A stretch of DNA of 64,000 bases from Paenibacillus sp. Soil787. Lineage in GTDB: Bacteria; Bacillota; Bacilli; Paenibacillales; NBRC-103111. This document shows positions 18,541 through 30,332 of this stretch, piece by piece. The notes beneath the pieces were generated by a model. It was not told where the DNA came from. It saw only the letters and a program-made list of their open reading frames with translations, and did no database searches. Positions within the stretch are counted from its first letter, which is position 1. Every line of letters begins with the position of its first letter. The stretch lies in contig NZ_LMSP01000008.1 of assembly GCF_001429545.1 (NCBI RefSeq), positions 72,843 through 136,842 of the forward strand. The letters run 5' to 3'. Both the position numbers and the translations under genes were made by a program.

Positions 18541-18942
18541 TTATGAAAGCAACTTCATCTCACTTAATTTATCAAAAATGACTTGGCAAACAGGAGAGAC
18601 ACGATCCCGGTCATGATAGGTTAACCAGACCAACTCATCTATTTCAGAAGCTGATCTCAGCTCTCCTTCAAAATCCCCCGTGTAACATGTCATTTTTACT
18701 TGCATACCTTCCGATTTACCATGCGCCCCAGCTTCGAACGTGCCAAAATACAAGACGGTTTCTGGCTTTATTCGAACGGATAATTCCTCTTCTATTTCTC
18801 TTAAAAGAGTGTCGATATCGGTTTCATCGGGTTCTCTTTTTCCGCCAGGTAAATAATAGATGTCTTTTCCTTTGGAACGAGCGCCTAATATTTGACCATC
18901 AACAACGTATATCCAAGCAATTTTATCTATGAATGTAGTCAT
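18541..18942 (-). CDS. NUDIX hydrolase
   Basis: 133 residues. The NUDIX box (G-X5-E-X7-RE-X2-EE-X-L) is seen in GGKREPDET followed by LLREIEEEL, about residues 32-55, binding Mg2+ for hydrolysis of nucleoside-diphosphate derivatives. ATG 18942 is preceded by AAAGGAG. It stands alone between the repeat region and a divergent sequence of about 260 bases. Substrate not predictable. Confidence 0.88.
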   Translation of the reverse strand: MTTFIDKIAWIYVVDGQILGARSKGKDIYYLPGGKREPDETDIDTLLREIEEELSVRIKPETVLYFGTFEAGAHGKSEGMQVKMTCYTGDFEGELRSASEIDELVWLTYHDRDRVSPVCQVIFDKLSEMKLLS

Positions 18943-19157
18943 CCAGTACTCCTTTAGATTATTTTTCTGAAATTATAGCATAACGGCATATAAGAGTGAA
19001 CTAATTGATCAGGCTGCTCGGCGGGCAATTGATTATAATTGAAGTAACAGGAGATTAGTTTTGAAAAAGGTATTTCAACAAATGAAACCGAAATAGATAT
19101 AGTGTAGGGAGAGTATGGAAATGCACTATCATGTACCACGTTGCACTGGATGGCCAA

Positions 19158-19192
19158 ATAAAAAAAGGTCAACCCGTTAAAACTGGCTGACC
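19158..19192 (-). terminator. Terminator for the pentapeptide gene
   Basis: On the - strand an 8-bp stem GGTCAGCC/GGTTGACC (one G-T pair) is followed by seven T, 16 bases past the stop of the gene ending at 19208. Confidence 0.8.
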
Positions 19193-19207
19193 TAATTATA
19201 TAATGTT

Positions 19208-20086
19208 CTATGCTCTGAAAGTGGACCAGTGCATTGGTCGAGTGAGCGACGGTGGTAACTTGGTGTCGCCATCTCCCTTCGCCGCGTTGAGTTGGGCTTG
19301 GGTGAGAAAGATACTATCGGTGAGGTTAGCACCGCTAAGATCAGCGTCACGGAAATCAGCCCCGATGAGGTCAGCCACTCTCAGGTCGGCACCTCTGAGG
19401 TTAGCTGCAATAAGGCAGGCCCCTCTCAAGTTAGCGCCTCTGAGGTCGGCGCCTTTGAGGTTGGCACCGATGAGGTCTGCTCCTCTACCGTAGGTCTTCT
19501 TACGCCCAGCGGGGTTCTTCTGCTTGCGAAGGGATTCGGCTCGCACCAACTCGCTCGTCCGTAGAAGCAGAACATTGACATCGGATCGGTGAGCTGCCAC
19601 GTCCAGTTCCATGAGAGATCCGGCACTTAAGTGAGTGAGGCGTTCTGTATCGTCGAGTGCAGTGCTGAGTTCACCGTGGATAGGACGGGCCGGCTGCAAT
19701 GTCAGCGCTTCACTCAGATACCAAAGCAGCTCATGGAGTTGCCGCATGATCGGGAACACCTCGAACATTTGCTTCGCGGACCCTGGAACTTGACGCCAGT
19801 CGTGTCCGCCGAAGGTACCATGGGAAACCTTTTGCCCCGCGCCGAAGCAGTCGTAAACCGTACAACCTCGAAAGCCCAGCTGTCTGAGGTTAGTGTGAAC
19901 GCCGCAGCGGAAGTCCGCTTGCAGGTTCGGACAAGGCTGGCCGGCATCTTTGTCGATCGCGAAGTCTGACGAAGCCGCGTAGGGCAGTGCGACACAACAC
20001 AAGCCGAAGCAATTCTCACAGTCGGATTGCAGACGGAGGGGATTCCTGCCGTTTAAAGTTTCTGCATATTCGTGATTCTCAGACAT
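19208..20086 (-). CDS. Pentapeptide-repeat protein with cysteine-rich N-terminal domain
   Basis: 292 residues. The N-terminal 90 residues hold a Cys cluster ([38 protein letters not shown]), like the YkgJ-type metal-chelating module. Residues about 210-275 are A(D/N)LXX pentapeptides ([19 protein letters not shown]). ATG 20086 has GGGAGGAGG upstream; a longer start at 20119 does not. The gene is visibly richer in G and C than its neighbours, and the domain pairing reminds me of actinobacterial proteins, so transfer is likely. Function unknown; pentapeptide helices can mimic DNA. Confidence 0.8.
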   Translation of the reverse strand: MSENHEYAETLNGRNPLRLQSDCENCFGLCCVALPYAASSDFAIDKDAGQPCPNLQADFRCGVHTNLRQLGFRGCTVYDCFGAGQKVSHGTFGGHDWRQVPGSAKQMFEVFPIMRQLHELLWYLSEALTLQPARPIHGELSTALDDTERLTHLSAGSLMELDVAAHRSDVNVLLLRTSELVRAESLRKQKNPAGRKKTYGRGADLIGANLKGADLRGANLRGACLIAANLRGADLRVADLIGADFRDADLSGANLTDSIFLTQAQLNAAKGDGDTKLPPSLTRPMHWSTFRA

Positions 20087-20281
20087 TGTTAGCCTCCTCC
20101 CGCTATACCATAATCTCATACTTGTCTATTTTAATGGGCAAGGCTATGTGATGGTCATAGAATACTTTTTTATGGATAAATAATGAATGATTTATTCAAT
20201 TCTATTATAGTATTACTGAAAATTTTTTCTGTCAATCTTTGTCTATGACTAGAGAGGGCTTAAACGAAGGAGTAGATATCT

Positions 20282-20878
20282 ATCAGCAGTAATTGGTTCG
20301 TTCATAATTATGATAGACTTATGAAACCCTTGGAGACCAAAAGATTTATAAATATTCGCTCCGAGTTAATTAACAAAGCAAAAGGAGAAGTCTTGGAAAT
20401 CGGATGCGGAACAGGGATTAATTTCAGCTTCTATAAGAATGTGTCTGTAACAGCAATTGAGCCGAATCCACTTCTAAGGAAGACCTCGCTTGAGCGGGCT
20501 TCCGTAGCCAAAGCGCCTATCCATGTCATGGAAGGTTATGCTGAGCAATTGCCATTTGCAGATCATTCGTTTGATACGGTGGTTGGAACACTAGTTTTAT
20601 GTACGATACCCAACCCAGTAGAAGCGATTAGAGAAATAAGTAGAGTATGTAAGCCTACTGGAACCATTTTATTATTTGAGCATGTTCGACATGAAAATAG
20701 GCTATTGGGGAAGCTGCAAGATCTCCTGACTCCGATCTGGAAACGAGCTTGTGATGGGTGTCATTTGAATAGAGATACCATTCACTTACTGAGACAAGAA
20801 GATATAGAAATAATTGAAATAAATAAACATTTAGGAAACATTTTTATAACCATTGAAGCTAGAAAAAAACAGATGTGA
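20282..20878 (+). CDS. Class I SAM-dependent methyltransferase (possible ATC start)
   Basis: 198 residues from ATC 20282, 185 from ATG 20321. Motif I is VLEIGCGTGINFSFY, with AIEPNP (motif II) and FDTVVGTLVLCTIPNP (post-motif), the Methyltransf_11 fold. Upstream of ATG 20321 the frame continues as WFVHNYDRLMKPLE, matching the usual N-terminal region of such enzymes. AAGGAG (20267-20272) lies 9 bases before ATC 20282, while ATG 20321 has no ribosome site. An in-frame TAG at 20273 limits the 5' end. Substrate unknown. Confidence 0.8.
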   Translation: MSSNWFVHNYDRLMKPLETKRFINIRSELINKAKGEVLEIGCGTGINFSFYKNVSVTAIEPNPLLRKTSLERASVAKAPIHVMEGYAEQLPFADHSFDTVVGTLVLCTIPNPVEAIREISRVCKPTGTILLFEHVRHENRLLGKLQDLLTPIWKRACDGCHLNRDTIHLLRQEDIEIIEINKHLGNIFITIEARKKQM

Positions 20879-20909
20879 GTATAAGTAGATAATAAGGGGA
20901 TGTTTACAC

Positions 20910-22319
20910 TTGATATTGAAAGAACATCTAATCGATTCCTTTATGAATTTAACCTCAGATGGAATTGTCATCGTTGATGTGAATGGAAAAGTGTTAGAGG
21001 TGAATAAGAAGTTTGAAGAATTACATGGCTGGACAAGAGATGAAGTGATCGGGCAAGTATTGCCGATGACTCCTGATAAATATAAGGAAGATGCTCTTCG
21101 GCTCTATCAGTCTTTAATAGATGGACAGCAAATTTCGGATTTCGAAGCGTTAAAATTAAGAAAAGATGGTTCTACCTTTTATGCGAATGTGACGGTCTCC
21201 CCAATGAAAGATAACGAAGGAGCTGTTATTGGGTTTATTGGTGTGGAAAGGGACATCAGCGAAAAGAAAAGAGCCGATGAGGAGCTTTTAGAAAGAGAAA
21301 AGCAATTTAGAAGGTTGATTAAGCTTAATCCAGAACCCATTGCTCTGCATAAAGATGGTTTCATCCAGTTTGTGAATGATGCCTGTTGTACACTGTTCGG
21401 CGGTGTTTCCTCAGATGACTTCAAGGGAAAACCCGTCTATGATTTTTTCTGTTTATGTGATAAGGATTTCATTTTGGAGCGGCTTCAGTATGTGATGCAG
21501 TCTGATTCTTATACGGAGTTTAAGGAGATAAAGCTGCGAAAGATAGATGGAACTCTATTTGATGCCGAAATATCATCCATTTATGTCCACAAAAACATGG
21601 GGGATCCTATCGTACAGACCGTGATACGTGATCTCACTGAGCGCAAAAAGTCTGAAGAAGCCCTTATTAGATCAGAAAAACTGTCACTCATCGGTCAATT
21701 GGCAGCAGGGATCGCACATGATATACGTAATCCATTAACCTCCTTGAAAGGTTTTGTGAAATTATTAAAGGCGAAAAATGCAGACTACGTGGATGTCATG
21801 CTGGAAGAATTGGAGCATATTAACTATGTTGTCAATGAATTCATGACGCTAGCTAAGCCACATCTGAATTGTTATATGGAGAGTACTTCCCTAGGACTTG
21901 TCAAAAGTGTGGTTGGTTTTCTGCAACCTCATGCCCATCTCTACAACGTTCAAATACATATAGATATGGATCCAGACATACCCGCCATTTATTGTAACCC
22001 GGATCAAATCAAACAAGTTTTAATTAATATTTTAAAGAATGCCATCGAGTCGATGCCTAATGGGGGAATTATTAAAATCGCTATCCGAAATCCAATCCAG
22101 CAAGGTGTGGTGATCCGCATCGAAGATCAGGGTATAGGCATTTCTATAGAGAGGTTATCCCAGTTAGGAGAACCGTTTTATACGACTAAAGTGAATGGCA
22201 CTGGTTTAGGGCTTATGGTTTGTAAACGGATAATCGAAGGGCACGGAGGCAAATTGTTAATTCAAAGCAAAATTAATGAGGGTACTACGGTGGAAATCGA
22301 ATTGCCTTTTAGAAAATAG
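20910..22319 (+). CDS. PAS-PAS sensor histidine kinase (sporulation-kinase-like)
   Basis: 469 residues, no membrane segments. PAS domains lie at about 5-115 and 130-245. HisKA contains GIAHDIRNPLTSLKGF with phospho-acceptor His270. The ATPase domain has an N box (NILKNAIES), G1 (DQGIGIS) and G2 (GTGLGLMVCKRI). This layout resembles the orphan cytosolic kinases feeding the Spo0F/Spo0A relay in Bacillus and Paenibacillus; no response regulator is adjacent. The start is TTG 20910 with AAGGGGA about 11 bases upstream. The sporulation role is an inference. Confidence 0.88.
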   Translation: MILKEHLIDSFMNLTSDGIVIVDVNGKVLEVNKKFEELHGWTRDEVIGQVLPMTPDKYKEDALRLYQSLIDGQQISDFEALKLRKDGSTFYANVTVSPMKDNEGAVIGFIGVERDISEKKRADEELLEREKQFRRLIKLNPEPIALHKDGFIQFVNDACCTLFGGVSSDDFKGKPVYDFFCLCDKDFILERLQYVMQSDSYTEFKEIKLRKIDGTLFDAEISSIYVHKNMGDPIVQTVIRDLTERKKSEEALIRSEKLSLIGQLAAGIAHDIRNPLTSLKGFVKLLKAKNADYVDVMLEELEHINYVVNEFMTLAKPHLNCYMESTSLGLVKSVVGFLQPHAHLYNVQIHIDMDPDIPAIYCNPDQIKQVLINILKNAIESMPNGGIIKIAIRNPIQQGVVIRIEDQGIGISIERLSQLGEPFYTTKVNGTGLGLMVCKRIIEGHGGKLLIQSKINEGTTVEIELPFRK

Positions 22320-22331
22320 CGCAAAAAACTA

Positions 22332-22373
22332 AAAACCGACTCTTCCGCATAAACTGCGTCAAGAGCCGGTTTT
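22332..22373. terminator. Bidirectional terminator between the kinase and L25 genes
   Basis: An inverted repeat of about 12 bp with one mismatch (AAACCGACTCTT / AAGAGCCGGTTT) with A and T runs on the two sides, between convergent genes. Confidence 0.8.
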
Positions 22374-22402
22374 ATTATTCCTGTTTCAGCGTGGCAATCA
22401 CT

Positions 22403-23002
22403 TTAAGCATTAGACGGGGCAGCTTCCTCCGCCTGTTCTGCAGCTGGTACAACCGCCGCTTCAAGCTTCTGCATGCCAAGTATGGTGACCAGAATGGTTT
22501 CAGGATCACTTAACACTTCAACATGCTTGGGTACTTCAAGATCAGCAACAGTCATATGTTCGCCGATACTTAGCATACTAATATCAATGGCAAGATGTTC
22601 TGGCAGCTTGTTCGGCATACAGCGGATCATGACCTCATGTGTTTCTATTTGGAGAATACCGCCTTCCTTGGTGCCCCTAGCTTCCCCCGTGAAATGGATG
22701 GCTATCGATGTATCGAGCTGTTTTTTCATATTAATTTGAAGAAAATCAATATGCAGTAATTGACCCGTTAGGCTATCCTTTTGGATTTGCTGGACGATTA
22801 CCGGCAGTCTGGTTTTGGACGGCAGGGTAACATTCAGAATGGCGCGCGGATTGCGTTTCAGTGATGCGCGGATTTCTTTTTCCGGGACAGTGACATGTTC
22901 GGAATCCATACGTGAGCTATACACCACAGCAGGAATATGCCCCTCAGCTCGCAGCTTCTTTACAGGACCTGATCTTTCGGATAGTAAAATCGTTGTAGTC
23001 AT
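22403..23002 (-). CDS. ctc: 50S ribosomal protein L25 / general stress protein Ctc
   Basis: 199 residues: an L25 5S-rRNA-binding domain (about 1-90, RSGPVKKLRAEGHIPAVVY) and a C-terminal TL5 beta domain (LHIDFLQI, then FTGEARGTKEGGIL), ending in an Ala/Glu-rich tail. This is the two-domain CTC form; in B. subtilis ctc is SigB-controlled. ATG 23002 follows CGGAGGTG; GTG at 23011 is too near the ribosome site. The N-terminus is slightly diverged from housekeeping L25. Confidence 0.92.
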   Translation of the reverse strand: MTTTILLSERSGPVKKLRAEGHIPAVVYSSRMDSEHVTVPEKEIRASLKRNPRAILNVTLPSKTRLPVIVQQIQKDSLTGQLLHIDFLQINMKKQLDTSIAIHFTGEARGTKEGGILQIETHEVMIRCMPNKLPEHLAIDISMLSIGEHMTVADLEVPKHVEVLSDPETILVTILGMQKLEAAVVPAAEQAEEAAPSNA

Positions 23003-23167
23003 GCGTTGCACCTCCGTAGCATTTGTAAGAGCGGCTTTCAGCCCTATTGTTCATTTACCCGATAAATGGTGCATTGAAACAGGGGAGGAGCCAGGAAAAA
23101 ATTTCGTTTTGGGCTTCTTTATCTCTTCATTTGATAGTAAAATAGAGGACAAGAGGAGGATTGATAA

Positions 23168-23461
23168 ATGATGAGTACACTGAAGAGTTTCACTGATTCA
23201 GATCAACAAATATCGTTGGAGTTAAGAGATGATCATTTAACTGTGCTTCGGTTCTACGGTGAAACGTCCATTTACCCGTTCAAAAATATTTCTCTTGCCT
23301 CTGAGCCTATTCCAGAATATCCACTCAATCGTGTGGCTTTAACGGTTATTGATTTCAACACTGGTGTAACCGATTTCAAATTCTCTTCTAGTAAAAATGG
23401 TTTTGAGGTATTCGTCCAGAAACTGATCGAAATTCATAGTGAATTTATTCCGAACCACTAG
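23168..23461 (+). CDS. Conserved hypothetical protein
   Basis: 97 residues, no signal or membrane segment. It looks like a small mixed alpha/beta protein (ISLELRDDHLTVLRFYGETS ... ALTVIDFNTGVTDFKF) ending in a helix. GAGGAGG at 23153-23159 precedes ATG 23168. A good intrinsic terminator follows at 23489-23523. I do not recognise the family. Confidence 0.7.
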   Translation: MMSTLKSFTDSDQQISLELRDDHLTVLRFYGETSIYPFKNISLASEPIPEYPLNRVALTVIDFNTGVTDFKFSSSKNGFEVFVQKLIEIHSEFIPNH

Positions 23462-23488
23462 TTTTTTCGGTAATAGCCCAATGCTACC

Positions 23489-23523
23489 AAGGACAGACGA
23501 TCCCAATCGCTCTGTCCTTTTTG
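23489..23523 (+). terminator. Terminator of the 97-residue hypothetical gene
   Basis: AAGGACAG (23489-23496) pairs with CTGTCCTT (23512-23519), followed by a T-run. Two repeat elements begin directly behind it. Confidence 0.8.
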
Positions 23524-23540
23524 TATTCGCTTATGCAAAA

Positions 23541-23690
23541 ACCAAAATAACGCCCCCTCGTTCCGCGTACGAGCCCTGCAACGGTATAACCACCGAAATA
23601 GCGGCTCCTCGTTCCACGTGATCCTCAGATTAGCCGCTTATATGCCGAAATCACTCCACAGAGTCTCGCTTTCTAGCCGACCTATAATCC
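23541..23690. repeat. Diverged 51-bp tandem repeat (three units)
   Basis: ACCAAAATA (23541), ACCGAAATA (23592) and GCCGAAATC (23643) are spaced 51 bases apart, and CTCGTTCCGCGT (23557) and CTCGTTCCACGT (23608) likewise. The third unit is strongly diverged. The sequence is unrelated to the GTGCGC array but the pitch is the same. No gene is visible in 23524-24126. Confidence 0.65.
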
Positions 23691-23912
23691 ATGGATTTGA
23701 CCAGATGTTTATCTGTATTTCAACAGACTTCTATCTACCTGTCCTCGCACCAAACTTTCTGCTAAACATTCCGATAACGGAGCACGTCACATGGCCCAAT
23801 CACAGGCAGGCCGCACCTTTAGTTCTTCTCTCTGCATCCGAAATTCAATCCGAACCTGACATTACTAGATTTTCGCGGAACGTAGATGTCTTATGTTGTT
23901 TATACGTTTGGA

Positions 23913-24094
23913 GTTGTACTACGTACAACAATTTCCTTGGTTTGAGCTAGGAAAGTAGAAGATGTTGTATGTTGTACAACAATTCAGCCAGTTTTATTGG
24001 TTATTGGGCTAATTTTGGCTGGAATTGTTGCATTTTCTGCAACAATCGCTCGGAAAACGTGTATTTTCTTGCGAATTGTTGTACAACGTACAAC
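23913..24094. repeat. Array of four GTTGTAC hairpins
   Basis: Hairpins GTTGTAC/GTACAAC (23913-23929), GTTGTA/TACAAC (23964-23980), ATTGTTGCA/TGCAACAAT (24024-24046) and GTTGTAC/GTACAAC (24078-24094). Their common GTTG element is spaced 51, 63 and 51 bases. Stems are kept although the middle bases differ. It resembles, in spacing only, the arrays at 34260-34436 and 44281-44459. Confidence 0.8.
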
Positions 24095-24126
24095 ATTCAG
24101 GAGTAACCCCCTTGGATTCCCCACCT

Positions 24127-26046
24127 TTAGCCTATAAGGTGTTTATTGTCCATATAGGTCCCGATAATATCGAGAAGAGATTTATTTTTGATCGGTTTGC
24201 TCAAATAATCATCCATGCCCGCAGCAAGGCAGCTTTCGCGATCTTCTTTTAAAGCGTTGGCAGTTACAGCGACGATCAGGGGACATCGTTCTGGCGGGAG
24301 TGATTGTTTAATTATTGCGGTTGCATCTAATCCGTTTATGATCGGCATTTGGAGATCCATAAATATAATATCAAACCGATCTCTTAAGGCGAACTTCACC
24401 GCTTCTTCCCCATTAGAAGCAACTGTAATGATATGCCCCTGCTTCTCTAGCATTTTATTTAAAACAAATTGATTAATGGCATTGTCTTCGGCGATAAGTA
24501 TGTGTAGGGAAGCATGCGCAATACCTTCATTCGTATTACCCTGATACACATCTGAATGATGATCCTCTTTGAGACAAAGGGTGAAGAAGACCGTAGTACC
24601 TGGCTCTTCGGCAGGCTCTACCCAAATATCGCCTCCCATGAGTCGGACCAGCTTTTTCGAAATCGCTAAGCCAAGGCCTGTACCCTCGTATTTGCGCGTC
24701 ATCACATGATCGACTTGATTGAAAGGCTCGAAGATATAACTTCGCATATCAGTGGGAATACCGATTCCGCTATCTTTTACAATGAATTCTAGTTGTATGA
24801 CGTGATCTTCTTGTATCCGTTTATTGACGTACACGGAGATTCCACCGAAAGGCGTAAACTTGACCGCATTGCCAACCAAATTAATAAGTATCTGTTTCAA
24901 CCGTTCTGAATCACCAACCAAAGAGTGCGGGACGTCGGGATTTACTGTACATGTCATGAATAACTGCTTTTCATCCGCTATGGTCGATAAAATATGAAAC
25001 GTTTCAGCGATCGTTTCTCGTATATTGAAAGGGATTTCGTGTAATTCCGTTTTCCCGGATTCGATTTTGGAGAAGTCTAAAATGTCATTAATGATACGGA
25101 GCAGCGTTTCACCGCTCTTATGAATAATCTCGACGTACTCTTTTTGCTCATCGTCTAACGTTGTCGTTTGCAGCAAAAGGTCTGTCATTCCGATAACGCC
25201 ATTCATCGGCGTTCGAATTTCATGGCTCATCATTGCCAGAAATTCACTCTTTGCTTTATTCGTATTCTCAGCTGTTTCCTTCTCAATCATTAATTTCTTC
25301 TGTTCCGTCATGTCCTTGGCAATGATATAGAACCCAACATTCATTTCGTTCATGATGATGGGAGCAATCGTCGTCAGTACTTCAACGATAGGACCATTGA
25401 TTTGACGAATATGATCAATCTTTTTCTCCATGGAAGCATCTAATAGGGAGTCGGTAAGGAATTGTTTCACATTGTTTTTGCCAACAAATCTGGAAAAAGG
25501 CATTCCTACGAATTCATTGTTGTAGAAGCCTAACAACTCCTGTGCCCGCGTATTGCCATTGACAATAATTCCGTCCAAATCAAGCGAAATGACGGCATCA
25601 TGTGTATGCATTTTCAGAGGTGTATACCGATCAATGGACTCTTGAAGCTTCTGTTCCACAGACTTGAGCTGTGAAATATCCGTCATGTGAACGATACCAT
25701 AAAGAGGAGGCCCGGTTTGAGCATCGCCAACGAATGTGAGCTGGATGGAAGTCCAAATGATGCCGCCATTCTTGTGCACATATCGGGTTTCCATTGTAAA
25801 AGAAGAGACCTGACGAGCTATCAAGTTTTGAACTTGATCAGAGTATGGGAGCCAATCATCAAGAAAGGTGATTTCACGAATGTTAAGCTTCTCGAGCTCA
25901 TATTCCGAATACCCCAGAATCGAGCCATAAGCTGGATTTACTTTCAGTAGGGACCCGTTTAGGGATAAACAGGCAATCCCATGAGGAGAGAACTGAACCA
26001 TCTGCTCGAAGAAACGATGTTTATCGAATTGTAAGCTGCTCATCAT
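24127..26046 (-). CDS. Hybrid sensor histidine kinase/response regulator
   Basis: 639 residues, no membrane segments. Two PAS domains (about 8-135 and 145-255) precede HisKA (FLAMMSHEIRTPMNG, His275). A HATPase_c domain follows (NLVGNAVKF, DSGIGIP, GTGLGLAISKKLV). The C-terminal receiver domain (about 515-632) has acidic residues AEDN and phospho-acceptor Asp564 in FMDLQMP, and Lys in SKPI. ATG 26046 or 26043 follows a weak GGGGG. No output gene is adjacent; it may feed a phosphorelay. Signal unknown. Confidence 0.9.
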   Translation of the reverse strand: MMSSLQFDKHRFFEQMVQFSPHGIACLSLNGSLLKVNPAYGSILGYSEYELEKLNIREITFLDDWLPYSDQVQNLIARQVSSFTMETRYVHKNGGIIWTSIQLTFVGDAQTGPPLYGIVHMTDISQLKSVEQKLQESIDRYTPLKMHTHDAVISLDLDGIIVNGNTRAQELLGFYNNEFVGMPFSRFVGKNNVKQFLTDSLLDASMEKKIDHIRQINGPIVEVLTTIAPIIMNEMNVGFYIIAKDMTEQKKLMIEKETAENTNKAKSEFLAMMSHEIRTPMNGVIGMTDLLLQTTTLDDEQKEYVEIIHKSGETLLRIINDILDFSKIESGKTELHEIPFNIRETIAETFHILSTIADEKQLFMTCTVNPDVPHSLVGDSERLKQILINLVGNAVKFTPFGGISVYVNKRIQEDHVIQLEFIVKDSGIGIPTDMRSYIFEPFNQVDHVMTRKYEGTGLGLAISKKLVRLMGGDIWVEPAEEPGTTVFFTLCLKEDHHSDVYQGNTNEGIAHASLHILIAEDNAINQFVLNKMLEKQGHIITVASNGEEAVKFALRDRFDIIFMDLQMPIINGLDATAIIKQSLPPERCPLIVAVTANALKEDRESCLAAGMDDYLSKPIKNKSLLDIIGTYMDNKHLIG

Positions 26047-26125
26047 TAACCCCCAATCATTTTACCCATATTTAACCATCATAGCTTTTTTTGAAACGAA
26101 AACGAATGTCATGTAGACAATCGAA

Positions 26126-27001
26126 TTAACGGAAATCTTCCGATTGGTTCTTTTTGTTGTATTGATTTCTGAAAACTTCGGGGGTCAGACCTACGGATTT
26201 GCGAAATGTTGAGATGAAATGCGAAGCGTCGAGGAAGCCGCTCGCGTCAGCGATCTGTTTCACCGTTTGATTAGGCTGGGCAATCAGCAATTCCTTGGAT
26301 TTCTGTAGGCGCAGCTGCAATAAGTATTGGTAAGGAGAGAGACCAAATGCTTTGCGGAACAATGTATTAACGTGTTGAGAGCTTATGCCAAGCAACTGAG
26401 CCATCCATCCGAGCCCTACGTCGGAAGATGCGAAGCTAATCTCAAGCTCCAACAAAAGCGGCAGTAAACGCTCGTGACTTTGGGAAAAGGATGCACTTCT
26501 ATTTACGTTGCCGTGCTTTTTGAGCAGAGTAAGGAATTGATAAATTTCGAGTGAACCATTCATGCCCGTGAAGTCATGGCTGAAGCGGTACTTTTCGTAA
26601 TAGTACTCATGAATACTAGCGAGAGGGGTTTCCATGCCCCAGCTAATTGGTGTGGATAATGGTATTTCTAAGGCATATACAATGGAAGCAGCGAGCGCAC
26701 CATCGAAAGTTAAATACCACGTCGACCACTTGGCAGCCGTGATTTTATATTCATGCGGGACGCCCGCAGGGAGGAGCATGCCTTGATTCTCACTCAGCTT
26801 GACGGATCCGCTTTCGAGGATGATCTCTCCGCTGCCGTCAATCGTTTGGAGCCAATGAAAGCAGGGATAGCCTTCTTCTCGCTTGTAGAACTGCTGCTCA
26901 TTTTCGTAACCGACTGTTTCCAGGATGAGTGGAAGCTTCCGATCCGTTTCTGTAATGACGAAAAATTTTCTGTAGTCGGTTGCCATCGATCTAAGGTTCA
27001 C
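26126..27001 (-). CDS. AraC-family transcriptional regulator
   Basis: 291 residues. An N-terminal cupin sugar-sensing domain (about 30-150, FHWLQTIDGSGEIILESG, LLPAGVPHEY) precedes two helix-turn-helix units (about 190-285: LLGISSQHVNTLFRKAFGLS; ADASGFLDASHFISTFRKSV). It is transcribed divergently from lacZ, with a 120-base shared promoter region, so it probably activates lacZ in response to a sugar. The start is uncertain: GTG 27001 or ATG 26986, neither with a strong ribosome site. Confidence 0.88.
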   Translation of the reverse strand: MNLRSMATDYRKFFVITETDRKLPLILETVGYENEQQFYKREEGYPCFHWLQTIDGSGEIILESGSVKLSENQGMLLPAGVPHEYKITAAKWSTWYLTFDGALAASIVYALEIPLSTPISWGMETPLASIHEYYYEKYRFSHDFTGMNGSLEIYQFLTLLKKHGNVNRSASFSQSHERLLPLLLELEISFASSDVGLGWMAQLLGISSQHVNTLFRKAFGLSPYQYLLQLRLQKSKELLIAQPNQTVKQIADASGFLDASHFISTFRKSVGLTPEVFRNQYNKKNQSEDFR

Positions 27002-27109
27002 TCTTTCATTTTTTGATATGTAATGCGTAGTATCTTATATTTTAAAAGAAATTATTGTCTTGTACAATAAGAAGATAGTTGTTGAAATTTATATAACCTA
27101 TAGAAGTGA

Positions 27110-30265
<3,156 letters not shown>

Positions 30266-30281
30266 CGAATTGGAAATGAAA

Positions 30282-30329
30282 AGTGCCACTTCATCTACAG
30301 TTTTGCTGTAGTTGGAGTGGCGCTTTTTT
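30282..30329. terminator. Bidirectional terminator between lacZ and the efflux gene
   Basis: A long inverted repeat (AGTGCCACTTCATCTACAG with CTGTAGTTGGAGTGGCGCT, few mismatches) with a T6 run on the + side and A-rich sequence on the other. Confidence 0.85.
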
Positions 30330-30332
30330 GTT

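Noticed and set aside
18954..19172. 72-residue - strand frame upstream of the NUDIX gene
   Set aside because: No ribosome site; no protein features; overlaps the terminator region.
19203..19564. Two + strand open frames rich in Ser/Leu or Glu/Val repeats
   Set aside because: They are antisense images of the pentapeptide repeats of the - strand gene.
23439..23950. Two + strand frames of 60 and 110 residues
   Set aside because: They cross the terminator and the 51-bp repeats, and lack ribosome sites.
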